From an uncultured Chryseobacterium sp. (GTDB taxonomy: Bacteria; Bacteroidota; Bacteroidia; Flavobacteriales; Weeksellaceae), in assembly GCA_913777465.1 (NCBI GenBank), contig CAJYRQ010000031.1:1-56574 (forward strand): 56,574 bases of DNA, in the 5' to 3' direction. Positions 9,372 to 18,819 of this stretch are shown piece by piece. How positions within the stretch are numbered: the first letter of the stretch is position 1; each line of letters starts with the position of its first letter. The notes below the pieces were generated by a model. The model was given only the letters and a program-made list of their open reading frames with translations. It ran no database searches and was not told the origin of the DNA. The position numbers and the translations under genes were made by a program.

Positions 9372-9405
9372 AACAGGGCTTAATTTTTTAAGTCCTGTTT
9401 TTTTT
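9372..9405 (+). terminator. Intrinsic terminator after glnS
   Basis: A 10-bp stem AACAGGGCTT/AAGTCCTGTT (9372-9381 and 9390-9399, one G-U pair) with an 8-nt loop runs into an eight-T tract, 25 nt after the glnS stop codon. Confidence 0.9.
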
Positions 9406-9410
9406 ATTTT

Positions 9411-9705
9411 AAACACTAATCACACGAATAGGCTTATAAATACTATTAGTGTTTATTCATGAAAAAAGTTAGTGCTGTTTGTGGCTAAAGTAGAGGAATG
9501 CTAATTAAACACTAATGTCACGAATATGCCCATAAATATCACAAATTATATTAGTGCCGTTTGTGAAAAACATTAGTGGTATTTGTGTTTAAAGTAGGGG
9601 AATGCTGATTAAATACTGATGTCACGAATATGCCCACAAATATCACAAATTATAGTAGTGCCGTTTGTGAAAAAATTTGTGGTATTTGTGGTTAAAATAC
9701 AGCAG
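9411..9705 (+). repeat. Three tandem copies of a ~100-bp dispersed-type repeat
   Basis: Copies start at 9411, 9507 and 9611 (units of 96, 104 and about 95 bp). Each begins AAACACTAAT or AAATACTGAT, continues CACGAATA and ends near GTGTTTAAAGTAG-GGAATGCT. Within a unit the left part (CACTAATGTCACGAAT) is a loose inverted match of the right part (ATTAGTGGTATTTGTG), so each copy could fold into a long imperfect hairpin. Copies 2 and 3 are closer to each other than to copy 1. Similar CACGAAT/TTTGTG intergenic repeats are common in Bacteroidetes from my memory. No protein frame is present. Confidence 0.8.
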
Positions 9706-9748
9706 GTACCCGTTTACCTTTTAATAATAAAATATAAAAATCAAAATT

Positions 9749-10966
9749 GTGAAACTATTAAAAATATACATCAATTCATTTAAAGGGCTGTCGGCGGAAA
9801 GCTGGATGCTTGCGCTGGTGATGCTGATCAACCGGTCGGGTTCCATGGTGCTGCCTTTCCTGGGCGTCTATATGACCGATCATTTGAAATTCGATATTAA
9901 AAGTGCAGGCATTGTGCTCAGCTTTTTTGGGATTGGCTCAGTGGTCGGTTCCTGGATCGGCGGAATGATTACGGATAAAATCGGAGAGTTTAAAGTACAG
10001 AGCATGAGCCTTTTCCTGAGTGTTCCCATGTTCTGTCTGATCCCTCTTTTCCATACCGAAGCAGGGCTGGCGGCAATTATTTTCATCCAGAGCTCCATCA
10101 GTGAAGCTTTCCGGCCTGCCAATTCCGTGGCAGTTTCCAAATATGCAAAGCCGGGGAATATCACCCGTGCATTTTCCCTGAACAGGATGGCCGTCAACCT
10201 CGGGTTTTCCGTAGGTCCTGCGCTGGGCGGGATCCTGGCTGCGATTTCGTATGATTTCCTGTTTTACTCCAATGCGGCGGGAGCTTTATTGGCAGGATTA
10301 ACCTATGTTTTCTTTTTCAGGAACCGAAGTTACCGGAACAAAGATAAACCGGAAAAGACGTTGGCTGATCAACAGGCATCGCCTTATAAGGATTCAAGAT
10401 TCATCCTTTTCGCAGCAGCCTGTTTCCTGTTTTCCGTATGTTTTTTCCAGATATTGAATACCCTTACCATCTTCTACAAGCAGGAAGCCCGTCTTTCTGC
10501 TGAGAAAATAGGCTATATCCTGGGATACAGCGGGGTGATTGTTGTGGTGATGGAAATGATCATGGTACAGATTGCGGAAAAATATTTAAAGCTGAAAACG
10601 ACTATGCTGCTGGGCACGCTTTTCTGCGCGGTTTCTTTTGGAATGCTGGCTGGCGGAACTTCGTTATGGATCCTGGTAGCGTCTGTTACCATCCTGAGCC
10701 TGGGCGAAATCTGGGCACTGCCATTTATGGCTACCATTACGTCACTCCGTTCCGGTACTCATAATAAAGGGGCTTATATGGGATTGCTGGGAATTGCTTT
10801 TTCACTTTCATTCATCATCACCCCTTCACTGGGAACCTTCGTAGCGGAACGTTTCGGCTTTACCTTCCTATGGTCAGCCACAGGAATTCTTCTCGGAATG
10901 ACAGCAGTTGCATTTTACTGTATTGTTCCGTGGATGATCGGGAATAAAAAAGAATCACATTCATAA
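9749..10966 (+). CDS. Major facilitator superfamily transporter
   Basis: A 405-residue inner-membrane protein with about 12 hydrophobic helices. The MFS loop 2-3 signature is visible as GGMITDKIGEFKVQ, and the helix-5 segment NLGFSVGPALGGILA recalls antiporter motif C of drug exporters. It is related to the MdtH/YttB class of predicted drug efflux proteins; the substrate is unknown. The start is a GTG at 9749 (MKLLKIYINSFKG), preceded by an AT-rich stretch. The gene lies between the repeat array and its own terminator and appears monocistronic. Confidence 0.85.
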   Translation: MKLLKIYINSFKGLSAESWMLALVMLINRSGSMVLPFLGVYMTDHLKFDIKSAGIVLSFFGIGSVVGSWIGGMITDKIGEFKVQSMSLFLSVPMFCLIPLFHTEAGLAAIIFIQSSISEAFRPANSVAVSKYAKPGNITRAFSLNRMAVNLGFSVGPALGGILAAISYDFLFYSNAAGALLAGLTYVFFFRNRSYRNKDKPEKTLADQQASPYKDSRFILFAAACFLFSVCFFQILNTLTIFYKQEARLSAEKIGYILGYSGVIVVVMEMIMVQIAEKYLKLKTTMLLGTLFCAVSFGMLAGGTSLWILVASVTILSLGEIWALPFMATITSLRSGTHNKGAYMGLLGIAFSLSFIITPSLGTFVAERFGFTFLWSATGILLGMTAVAFYCIVPWMIGNKKESHS

Positions 10967-10988
10967 ATGAAAACAATTTAAATGAATG

Positions 10989-11013
10989 AGTCCGGTGTTT
11001 TACCGGGCTTTTT
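10989..11013 (+). terminator. Intrinsic terminator after the MFS gene
   Basis: An 8-bp GC-rich stem AGTCCGGT/ACCGGGCT (one G-U pair) with a 5-nt loop is followed by five Ts, 23 nt after the MFS stop codon. Confidence 0.85.
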
Positions 11014-11167
11014 CTCTTTAAATCTAACCTAATAAATATTAAATAATTCACGTTTAATTTAGACCAACCTGAAAACTCTGAATTACATGTATACTCTTTA
11101 AATTAAAAATTTAATTTAAATATACCCGTTTATAAAGGAAAGTACGGTTTTTGCATAGCATCAGGCA

Positions 11168-13198
11168 ATGGCAAAACTTTATTTTCTCTTTCCTTTCTTT
11201 TCAGCTTCTCTGCTGCTGGCCCAGCAGAAAGATTCGGTGGAACTGATCTCGGAAATCCGTATTGATGCTTACAAAAAGCCGACAGCTTTTATCTCTTCTA
11301 CAAAGTCCGTTTCGGTAGTTTCTCAAAACCTTCTTACCCAAAATCCTCCGGAAAGGATGCTTGAATCCATCAACCAGATTGCCGGTGCAAGAATGGAGGA
11401 ACGTTCACCGGGAAGCTATCGGATTTCCCTCCGCGGCAGTACATTGAGATCGCCTTTCGGGGTGAGAAACGTCAAAGTGTATCTTGATGATTTTATTTTG
11501 TCCGATGCTTCGGGAAACACCTATTTTAATGTGATCTCCCCGGAACTCATCGACCACATGGAAATCTACAAAGGTCCGGAGAGCGGGGATTACGGTGCTG
11601 CTACGGGAGGGACTGTTCTCCTGAAAACGAAAAGTTCAGACCAGATTTCGGCAAACCTTTCAGCCGGGAGCTACGGAACTTTTAACCAAAGTTTCAATCT
11701 TTCGAAACAGCTCGGAAAACATTTTATCGAGGTCTTTCAGAATTATTACCAGACCGATTCTTATCGGGAGCAGGCTAAGGTTCAGCGGAAACAGGTTTTC
11801 CTTAAAGATCATTTCAAATATTCTGAGAAAGGTTTGCTGAAAGTTATGCTGATGTATTCCGATCTCGACTACCAGACACCTGGCGGCTTGACGCTGGAAC
11901 AGATGACCGCCAACAGGAGACAGGCCAGGCCGGCAACAAAAACGCTGCCCGGTGCCAAAGAACAGGATGCCGGAATCCGCAATAAAATGATCCTGGCGGG
12001 GCTCTCACACGAATTCAACATCACTCCCGAATTTTCCCATTTTGTTATGGTTCAGGGATCGTATGTCGATTTTGAAAATCCGTTTATTACCAATTTTGAA
12101 AACCGATTTGAAAAGAATTTTGCGCTGAGAACCCATTTTAATTATGAAAAAAACTGGAATTCTGTCGCATTGGCTTACCGTCTGGGATTTGAAGGCGGGA
12201 TCAATGATATTTTAGTTAAAAATTATGATAATAACAGAGGGATCGAAGGGAACCCCCAGAATTTCGACCGGCTAAAAAACACTTCCGGATTTTATTTTTT
12301 ATCCCAAAAGCTGAATGTTGGCGAGCGGCTGTTTACCGATATTTCCGTCAGTTTAAATTCAAATGCCTACAATTGGGAACGGCAGTATCCGCGGGAAGAA
12401 AGCGGAAAAGTCCGGTTCAGGAACCAGTGGCTTCCGAATTTCGGTGTCATTTATCTCCTGGGAAAAGGTTTTTCAGTGCGTGGAAAGATTGGAAAGGGGA
12501 ATTCCGCTCCGACGAATGAAGAGATCCGTTCTTCAACGCAGCAGTTCAATACTGATCTGAAGCCGGAATTCGGCTGGAACAAGGAAGCCGGCATCAGGAA
12601 ACAGTTTGGGAATCTACTATTTTTTGAAGGAAGCTATTTCGATTTCCGGATGAAAGACGCGATTGTAAGAAGGCAGAATGACGCCGGGCAGGAATATTTT
12701 GTCAATTCCGGGGAAACGGTTCAGAAAGGAGTAGAAGTTTTATTGGAATCTAAAAACTTTGATTTAAAAAATGATTTTCTGAGCCGGTTTAAATTTAGGT
12801 TCTCCGGAAGTTTTTATGATTTTAAATTTAAAAATTACCGGCAGAATGAAAATGATTTCTCAGGAAAAGATCTGACGGGAGTACCGAAAACCACCATCAA
12901 CAGTCTGCTGAACTTTACTTTTTTCAGAAAACTGTCGATAGATTACTCCCACTTTTATACTTCAAAAATCCCTCTGAATGATGCCAACTCGGTATGGTCG
13001 GACGCCTACATGATTGGGAATATCCGGTTTGGTTTTCCGGTAGATCTGGATAAAACAAGGCTGAATTTATTTCTTCAGGTTCAGAACCTGTACAATGAAG
13101 ACTATGTGCCGGGCTTTGATATCAATGCTTTCGGAAACAGGTATTACAATCCTGCCGCTAAAAGGAATTTTGTATTTGGGGTGAAGATTGATTTTTAA
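11168..13198 (+). CDS. TonB-dependent outer-membrane receptor
   Basis: A 676-residue outer-membrane beta-barrel of the siderophore/cofactor uptake class. The signal peptide spans residues 1 to about 19 (cleavage near LLLAQQ). The plug domain spans about 40-160, with the SLRGS, VKVYLDD, IEIYKGP-like (MEIYKGPES) and GATGGTVLL segments typical of TonB receptors. The barrel ends in the aromatic-terminated strand FVFGVKIDF. It lacks the carboxypeptidase-like N-terminal domain of SusC proteins, so it is more like metal-siderophore receptors. No TonB-box sequence is certain. The gene stands alone, so the ligand cannot be inferred from neighbours. Confidence 0.93.
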   Translation: MAKLYFLFPFFSASLLLAQQKDSVELISEIRIDAYKKPTAFISSTKSVSVVSQNLLTQNPPERMLESINQIAGARMEERSPGSYRISLRGSTLRSPFGVRNVKVYLDDFILSDASGNTYFNVISPELIDHMEIYKGPESGDYGAATGGTVLLKTKSSDQISANLSAGSYGTFNQSFNLSKQLGKHFIEVFQNYYQTDSYREQAKVQRKQVFLKDHFKYSEKGLLKVMLMYSDLDYQTPGGLTLEQMTANRRQARPATKTLPGAKEQDAGIRNKMILAGLSHEFNITPEFSHFVMVQGSYVDFENPFITNFENRFEKNFALRTHFNYEKNWNSVALAYRLGFEGGINDILVKNYDNNRGIEGNPQNFDRLKNTSGFYFLSQKLNVGERLFTDISVSLNSNAYNWERQYPREESGKVRFRNQWLPNFGVIYLLGKGFSVRGKIGKGNSAPTNEEIRSSTQQFNTDLKPEFGWNKEAGIRKQFGNLLFFEGSYFDFRMKDAIVRRQNDAGQEYFVNSGETVQKGVEVLLESKNFDLKNDFLSRFKFRFSGSFYDFKFKNYRQNENDFSGKDLTGVPKTTINSLLNFTFFRKLSIDYSHFYTSKIPLNDANSVWSDAYMIGNIRFGFPVDLDKTRLNLFLQVQNLYNEDYVPGFDINAFGNRYYNPAAKRNFVFGVKIDF

Positions 13199-13333
13199 AT
13201 TAATGTTTGTTCAATAATATCTATTTATTCACAAAATAATAAGCCCAGATGGCTCAAGATTTCAAACAGAATAATCGCTGACAAGCAATATCATTTGTTC
13301 TTAAGGCAGCTGATTTTGGTATTGACTGGAAAA

Positions 13334-13365
13334 ACTTCCATCCTCCAGCTTCCATCTTCCAATCC
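13334..13365. repeat. Dispersed CTTCCAGCTTCC-type motif, copy 1
   Basis: A purine/pyrimidine-biased stretch (ACTTCCATCCTCCAGCTTCC and onward) in the spacer between the TonB receptor and the S41 protease. Related strings occur at 45434-45466 and inside both MITE-like elements (38511-38543, 46021-46050). Such strings are common in Chryseobacterium spacers in my experience; their function is unknown. Confidence 0.6.
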
Positions 13366-13395
13366 ATTATCAGAGTTTAAAATATATTTACCATT

Positions 13396-14394
13396 TTAAA
13401 GCTTACCATCAATATATCTGAATGCCGTATTCATATAAGATTCATTGGTTTTTGCTTTGTCATCGGTCTTTTCGATCCTGATATCCGGAGCAATTCCTTC
13501 ACCGACAACACGGTATTCTTTTCCCGAACGGTCTACGATATTTCCGATGGTTAAAACGAGAAAAGACCCGTCGGAAAGTTTATATTCCTGGTTTCCGGAG
13601 GTTAAACCCTGCGTATTCACACCGATCAGTTTTACGTTTTTCTGTCCTGCGAATGCCGCGGTAATGAATTCAGCTGAGCTACCGGTCACTTTATTCACCA
13701 GTACCGCAACGGGTGTTTTGATCTGCTGAGGCTGTTTTTCTTTCAGCTGGAAAGACTGGGTGGCTGTTGAGCCTTCATAAAACTTCCCGTCTTTGTAGTT
13801 GAAATATTCAATGGTTCCTTCGGCATCTTTTGTCCCCACAATATTTTTTCGGTCGAAAAACGGTGCGGCTGCGGCATACATGGGATAAAGCATTCCTCCG
13901 TAGTTATCCCGCAGATCAACGATCCAGCCTTTGGGCTTCTGTTTCTGCAATTCATTCACTTTGGCGTAAAAAGTATTGATGTACAGGTTCCAGTCGTCTT
14001 TGTTGAAAGATCCGATATCGGGCAAACTTATGTAAGCATATTTGTTTTCCATCAGCCTGCTATCAATTACCGGAAACTCCTGTCCCGTGGCCTTGTAGCC
14101 TAATGTATATTGCCTTACTTCCTCTGCAGGATAAAATTTGGAGTGTGAATCATTCAGGGCTCGTAATGCTTTTTTCAGAACTGGATAGGTTTCTTTGATT
14201 GTTTTGGCTTTAGATGCATCATTAAGCGTTATACGGGATAATTCTTCCCAGTTTACCTTTGATTTATTAACAGATTTATGCTGCATAATATCCAGTGCTT
14301 TAGAAACATACTGCTGAATGCTGTCTTTCTGCGCTGAAACCCGCGTGGAAAAAGGGACCGCTGTCAGCGATGCGGCAACTAAAAATTTATTCAT
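13396..14394 (-). CDS. Exported S41-family (C-terminal processing type) peptidase
   Basis: A 332-residue protein with an N-terminal signal peptide (residues 1-21, ending VSAQ). It has the S41 core: the GWIVDLRDNYGGML strand near 157-170 and TGSSAEFITAAF at 237-248, which carries the serine nucleophile in the position of the SASAE motif. No PDZ domain is evident between signal and core, so it is shorter than CtpA/Prc enzymes and closer to the tricorn-like or lipocalin-linked S41 group. It should act in the periplasm or be lipid-free secreted. The substrate is unknown. It is separated from ypdA by 73 nt on the same strand. Confidence 0.85.
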   Translation of the reverse strand: MNKFLVAASLTAVPFSTRVSAQKDSIQQYVSKALDIMQHKSVNKSKVNWEELSRITLNDASKAKTIKETYPVLKKALRALNDSHSKFYPAEEVRQYTLGYKATGQEFPVIDSRLMENKYAYISLPDIGSFNKDDWNLYINTFYAKVNELQKQKPKGWIVDLRDNYGGMLYPMYAAAAPFFDRKNIVGTKDAEGTIEYFNYKDGKFYEGSTATQSFQLKEKQPQQIKTPVAVLVNKVTGSSAEFITAAFAGQKNVKLIGVNTQGLTSGNQEYKLSDGSFLVLTIGNIVDRSGKEYRVVGEGIAPDIRIEKTDDKAKTNESYMNTAFRYIDGKL

Positions 14395-14467
14395 ATTCTA
14401 TTTAATGGGATAGAGGTCTAAAGATAGCTTAAATACATAACAAGAAGATCTTTAAAATAATAAAATA

Positions 14468-15433
14468 TTAACGTTTGGCAAGAATATTCCGGATAATCAT
14501 TTCCGCATGGATCCTGGAGTTTTCAATGAACCACAGATGCGTATCTTTTCCACCGCAGACCACACCGGCAAGATACAGATCCGGGACGTTGGTCTCCATG
14601 GTTTCAGGATGGTAAAAAGGGTTCAGGCATTCGCCCTGCAGTTCGATACCGGAATTTTTTAGAAAATCGAAATTGGGAAGGTAGCCGGTCATGGCCAGCA
14701 CAAAGTCATTTTCAATCTCATTGATTTTTCCGTCTTTATCTTTGAAGATAACGGAATGCTCTTTAATTTCCAGTAATTCAGCCCTGAAGTGTGCGGTGAT
14801 GCTTCCTTCTGCAATCCGGTTTTCAATATCCGGTTTTACCCAATATTTTACACTGGGGGAAATTTCGTCATGACGGATGATCATGGTTACTTCAGCACCT
14901 TTTCGGTAGGTTTCCAGAGCCGCATCCACTGCCGAGTTGCTGGAACCCACCACGACAATTTTCTGTCTGGCGTAAGGGTAAGGTTCGGTATAATAATGCT
15001 TTACTTTCGTTAAATTTTCACCGGGAATGTTCATTAGATTGGGAATATCATAGAATCCGGTAGAAATAATGACGTTCTGGGCAGCATATTTTCCTTTGGT
15101 CGTCTCAACGGTGAAAACCTGATTTTTTCTAGAAACTTTTTCCACTTTTTCATACAGGTTAATGTGGATATTCCTTTGCCGTGCAATGCCCTGATAATAT
15201 TCAAGAGCTTCCTGCCGGCCCGGTTTCGGGGCGATAGAAATAAACGGGATTTCATCAATCTCCAGCTTATCGGCTGTCGAGAAAAAACGCATGTATAGAG
15301 GATAGTTGTATAAGGAATTCACGATGGTTCCTTTTTCGATAATTAAGTAGCTGAGGTTGTTTTTTCCGGCTTCCAGCGCACAGTTCAACCCAATAGGGCC
15401 GCCTCCGATAATAAGAACATCTAAAATTTCCAT
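14468..15433 (-). CDS. ypdA: YpdA-family FAD-dependent oxidoreductase (putative bacillithiol disulfide reductase)
   Basis: A 321-residue flavoprotein with the Rossmann motif IIGGGPIG (8-15) for FAD and a second one, VVVGSSNSAVDAA, for NADPH. It also has SVKYWVKPDIENRI, characteristic of YpdA/Bdr, and TGYLPNFDFL and VAGVVCGGKDTHLWFIENSR at the C-terminus. YpdA reduces bacillithiol disulfide in Firmicutes, and Bacteroidetes with bshABC also make bacillithiol. It lacks the CxxC of thioredoxin reductases, which supports the YpdA call. Use of bacillithiol in this organism is inferred. The gene is divergent from the lipoprotein gene at 15592. Confidence 0.85.
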   Translation of the reverse strand: MEILDVLIIGGGPIGLNCALEAGKNNLSYLIIEKGTIVNSLYNYPLYMRFFSTADKLEIDEIPFISIAPKPGRQEALEYYQGIARQRNIHINLYEKVEKVSRKNQVFTVETTKGKYAAQNVIISTGFYDIPNLMNIPGENLTKVKHYYTEPYPYARQKIVVVGSSNSAVDAALETYRKGAEVTMIIRHDEISPSVKYWVKPDIENRIAEGSITAHFRAELLEIKEHSVIFKDKDGKINEIENDFVLAMTGYLPNFDFLKNSGIELQGECLNPFYHPETMETNVPDLYLAGVVCGGKDTHLWFIENSRIHAEMIIRNILAKR

Positions 15434-15591
15434 AAGACAAAATTACAAAAAACGATAAAGCAACAGGCCTTAAACCCTGCAAAAACCGTACAATAGATGA
15501 AAACCTCTCAGTTAAGGAATAAAATAAACATAGGGATTAAAAAAATATGGCATCTATTTTGGTGAATCATAAGGTTAAATATCTGAAAAAT

Positions 15592-16230
15592 ATGAAAAAA
15601 GCAGTTATTCTTTTATCTTTTCTGGCAGTCGTTTCCTGTAAGAAGAATCCGGAAAAATTTGTCAATGACAAAGCCGATTCCGCAAAACCTTCGCAGACAG
15701 ATAAAATACAGGAGAAATCAGTGGCCATCGATAAAGAAACTGCCCTGAAAGCGGCTAATGAAGCTGTTCTTCAGGCATTACACGATAAAAATTACAAAAG
15801 ATTTTCGGAGTTCATCCATCCGGAAAAAGGTGTACGGTTTTCGATGTATGCCTTTGTAAGCCCGGAAGGCGATAAACTTTTTTCCAAAGCTGATTTCATC
15901 AGATACCAGCCGACAAAAACCATTTTCACCTGGGGATTGCTGGACGGCTCAGGAGATCCTTATCAATCGACAATCACCGATTATCTGATCAAATGGGTCT
16001 ATTCCAAAGATTTTGCAACCGGGCAGGTATCCATCAATGAATTTCAGGGAATGGGAAATTCACTGAACAATTTAAAGGAGGTCTACCCTAAAGCTGACTT
16101 CACGGAGAATTTTGTTAAGGGCACAGGAGAAAGTGCAGAAATGGATTGGAAATGTCTCCGTCTGGTCTTTGAACCGTTTCAGGGAAAATATTACCTGGTA
16201 GGGGTAGTCAATGACCAGTGGACGATTTAA
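15592..16230 (+). CDS. Lipoprotein of unknown function
   Basis: About 212 residues from the ATG at 15592. I prefer it to the upstream ATG at 15547 because MKKAVILLSFLAVVSCKK is a textbook lipoprotein signal (cysteine at 17). The mature part has a Lys/Asp-rich linker and then a compact domain with RFSEFIHPEKGVRFS, FTWGLLDGSGDPY and EMDWKCLRLVFEPF. This looks like a fold for small exported proteins, but I do not recognise a named family with confidence. It stands alone between divergent ypdA and a repeat region. Confidence 0.7.
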   Translation: MKKAVILLSFLAVVSCKKNPEKFVNDKADSAKPSQTDKIQEKSVAIDKETALKAANEAVLQALHDKNYKRFSEFIHPEKGVRFSMYAFVSPEGDKLFSKADFIRYQPTKTIFTWGLLDGSGDPYQSTITDYLIKWVYSKDFATGQVSINEFQGMGNSLNNLKEVYPKADFTENFVKGTGESAEMDWKCLRLVFEPFQGKYYLVGVVNDQWTI

Positions 16231-16290
16231 GGCTTCCATAGATGGTATACTTTGTTTTTAACACATGAGTCATAAAGGAAGATTTTTTTG

Positions 16291-16933
16291 TTTGCGTATA
16301 TTTTAGAACACATCAGATAAAAAATCAAAGATTTTTTCAATATTTTCCGAAAGGAATATAAAGATAGTTTTAGAAATAAGCATGAAACGATTTGTGTCTC
16401 GATTCCTACCGGAAATCGCAGATTCGATGTCGTCAATAACAAGTTGAATGTTTGTATTTACTTTCCGTAAGCAAATCATTTATACACCTTATTTGTCATC
16501 CCCGCAGGGGATCTCAGCATAGTATTAGAGATAAGTGTGGAAAGATCCGCGTCTGGATTCCTACCGGAAATCGCAGATTCGATGTCGTCAATAACAAGTT
16601 GAATGTTTGTATTTCCTTTCTGTAAGCAAATCATTTATACACCTTATTTGTCATTCCCGCAGGGAATCTCAACATAGTATTAGAGATAAGTGTGGAAAGA
16701 CTCGCGTCTGGATTCCTATGGAAATCGCAGATTCGACGCAGTCAATGACAAGAATACTGGAAATAGAAATCTGAAAATTCAACACCGCGTTTGTCATTCC
16801 CGCAGGGGATTTAAACACAGTATCAGAGAATCGCTTGGAAAGATTTACGGTTAGATACAACAATATTCATATTTTAAACACTCCAATGAAAAATCTTTGA
16901 TTTTCCTCTAATGTGTTCTAAAATATTTTCAAA
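16291..16933. repeat. 643-bp repeat region with 155-bp tandem units, bounded by ~45-bp inverted repeats
   Basis: The ends are inverted: 16291-16339 (TTTG...ATTTTAGAACACAT...AAATCAAAGATTTTTTCA) pairs with 16887-16933. Inside, a 155-bp unit is tandemly repeated: CCTACCGGAAATCGCAG starts at 16405 and 16560, and a diverged third start is at 16715. The unit holds small palindromes (TTCCCGCAGGGAA, GATTCCTACCGGAAATC) and the string TTTGTCATTCCCGCAGGG. A related array lies at 33691-34047. No protein frame spans it and I see no flanking direct repeat, so it is either a MITE-like element or a nested hairpin array. Confidence 0.75.
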
Positions 16934-16963
16934 GTTTAGTCCAGATCTTATATGACGTATGTG

Positions 16964-18295
16964 TCAAATCTTTTGCGGTCTAAAAAATCCGTCTAAAATT
17001 TCAGCCAGCTTTTTCGTCAGGTTCCTTCTGGAAAACTGCTCGATCTTTTGGGTATTGGCGGCACAGTGACCGTTTTTCCAAAGCTCAAACTTTTCCATAA
17101 GAAATGCCTGGATCGCTTCGGTATCATCATAGCTGAAATGTTTACCCGCCCGGGTTTCTTCCAGGATTTTTGCCACATCGGCTTCATCCGGTCCGAAGGA
17201 AATGATCTGTTTTCCCGTGGCCAGATATTCGAAGATTTTTCCCGGAATGATGCCCTTGGAAGAGACATTCGGGAAATTGGTAATCAGTAAAACATCCGAG
17301 GCCTGCATTTCTTTGATGGCTTGATCATGGGAAAGATAGCCCAGATTTGCAATGTGGTTCTTTAAAGCTGAATGCTCAATCGAATTTAAAATTTTATCAT
17401 CAATTCTTCCGGCGAATTTCAAAGTAAAATTCCCGGCAAATTCAGGATTTGTTTTCACCAGATCCTCTAAAGTTTTCCAGAGGTTTCCAGGATTTCTCAA
17501 TTGTTCAAGAACACCGATATAGCTCAGAGTGAATTTTTGTTGTTGGCTACCGTTTAATGCTGGTTTCTGACTATGGGAATTGGCATCGGCTTCATCGAAC
17601 CCATTGGTAATACAGACAGCACGGGCTCCGTTTTTCCTGAAGTTTTCAGCATCGGTGTAACTGGTCGCCAAGGTAATATCCGCATTTCTGAAGACTTCGC
17701 TTTCCAGCTGACGGTGCTTCCGGTCGGAGTTTTTGGTAAGCTTTAAATGTTTATAATAGGAAATCTCCGTCCACGGATCGCGGAAATCGGCAATCCATTT
17801 CAGATCGGGAAAATTTTCTTTCAATGCCAAACCGATAAGGTGAAGGGAATGCGGCGGCCCCGAAGTCACCACGACGTCGATTTTATTTTCTTTTAAATAC
17901 TGTTCCAGGAATTTTACGGAAGGCTTTACCCAGAATACCCTGGCATCAGGGATGAAGAAATTCCCGCGCACCCAGATCGAAAGCCGGGATTTCCAGCTCT
18001 GGTTACTGCCGACATCAAACTGTCCCGCTTTGAATTTTTTATTGCTTTTATTCAGCTTTTCGGCCAGCTGATAGGGTTCCCAGATTTTTGTTTTTACGAT
18101 TTCAAGACCTTCCGGAACGTCTTTCAGCAAACTTTCATCCAATAAGGGATAGCTTGGGTTTTCCGGGGTGTAGATTACCGGTGTCCAGCCATTCTCCGGT
18201 AGGTACTTGGCAAACTTCAGCCATCTCTGAACACCCGGGCCTCCCGCAGGAGGCCAGTAATAGGTAATGATGAGTATTTTTTTTTGTGGAATCAT
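16964..18295 (-). CDS. Glycosyltransferase (GT4/GT-B type)
   Basis: A 443-residue GT-B protein. The N-terminal acceptor half starts with ILIITYYWPPAGGPGVQRW (7-25), the usual opening of Bacteroidetes glycosyltransferases that act on cell-surface or capsule glycans. The donor half has YIGVLEQLRNPGNLW, NLGYLSHDQAIKEMQASDVLL and GIIPGKIFEYLATGKQI, where the E of the EX7E-type region binds the nucleotide sugar. It is cytosolic or membrane-associated. It ends a minus-strand run with the YfhO gene, which fits surface polysaccharide work, but the donor and acceptor are unknown. Confidence 0.85.
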   Translation of the reverse strand: MIPQKKILIITYYWPPAGGPGVQRWLKFAKYLPENGWTPVIYTPENPSYPLLDESLLKDVPEGLEIVKTKIWEPYQLAEKLNKSNKKFKAGQFDVGSNQSWKSRLSIWVRGNFFIPDARVFWVKPSVKFLEQYLKENKIDVVVTSGPPHSLHLIGLALKENFPDLKWIADFRDPWTEISYYKHLKLTKNSDRKHRQLESEVFRNADITLATSYTDAENFRKNGARAVCITNGFDEADANSHSQKPALNGSQQQKFTLSYIGVLEQLRNPGNLWKTLEDLVKTNPEFAGNFTLKFAGRIDDKILNSIEHSALKNHIANLGYLSHDQAIKEMQASDVLLITNFPNVSSKGIIPGKIFEYLATGKQIISFGPDEADVAKILEETRAGKHFSYDDTEAIQAFLMEKFELWKNGHCAANTQKIEQFSRRNLTKKLAEILDGFFRPQKI

Positions 18296-18380
18296 TGGTT
18301 GTTATTTTTACCGCAAAAGATACAAAAGATGATTAGGGGTTTTTAGTTATTCAAAAGCAGACAAAATGTAAATTTATATT

Positions 18381-18788
18381 TTAATCAAGTTGGTCAAAAT
18401 ACTTATTGATGAATGTTTCCTGACCAAAATGATAGATGTTTTTTACATTGAAATTTACCAGAATGCCTTTAGGAACTTTTAACAAATTTATGTAATTAAT
18501 AACCTGTGATCTATGAATCTCCAGAATAGAAGCAACTGCTTTTATTTCCAAAACAATTAAATCTTCTATTAAAAAATCACATTTAAAATCACAATTCAAA
18601 TGCTCATCTTTATAAATTACAGGAATCTGAAACTCAGACTTATATTCTATATCTCTTAGTTTAAATTCTTTTTCTAGAGCTTTGTGATAAACGATTTCTG
18701 CCAATCCTGCACCCAAAATTTTATGAACTTCAATACAAGCCCCATTAATATGATAGGTCAGGTCCGTTATATATTTTTGAGTAATCAT
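18381..18788 (-). CDS. GxxExxY family protein
   Basis: A 135-residue protein carrying GLAEIVYHKALEKEF (28-42), the motif that names the GxxExxY family. The later CDFLIEDLIVLEIKAV has the D...ExK layout of PD-(D/E)xK nuclease folds, so a nuclease-like fold is plausible, though no activity is established. Such genes occur scattered in Bacteroidetes genomes, often singly between unrelated genes, as here between the YfhO and glycosyltransferase genes. Its spacer composition and AT-richness exceed that of its neighbours, which is consistent with a mobile or recently inserted gene. Confidence 0.85.
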   Translation of the reverse strand: MITQKYITDLTYHINGACIEVHKILGAGLAEIVYHKALEKEFKLRDIEYKSEFQIPVIYKDEHLNCDFKCDFLIEDLIVLEIKAVASILEIHRSQVINYINLLKVPKGILVNFNVKNIYHFGQETFINKYFDQLD

Positions 18789-18819
18789 TAATATATCGCT
18801 TTTTCAGACTTTTGAATTT

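Noticed and set aside
9411-9705. CRISPR array from the direct repeats
   Set aside because: Units are about 100 bp, homologous along their full length, with no unique spacers and no cas genes near; the same holds for 16405-16714.
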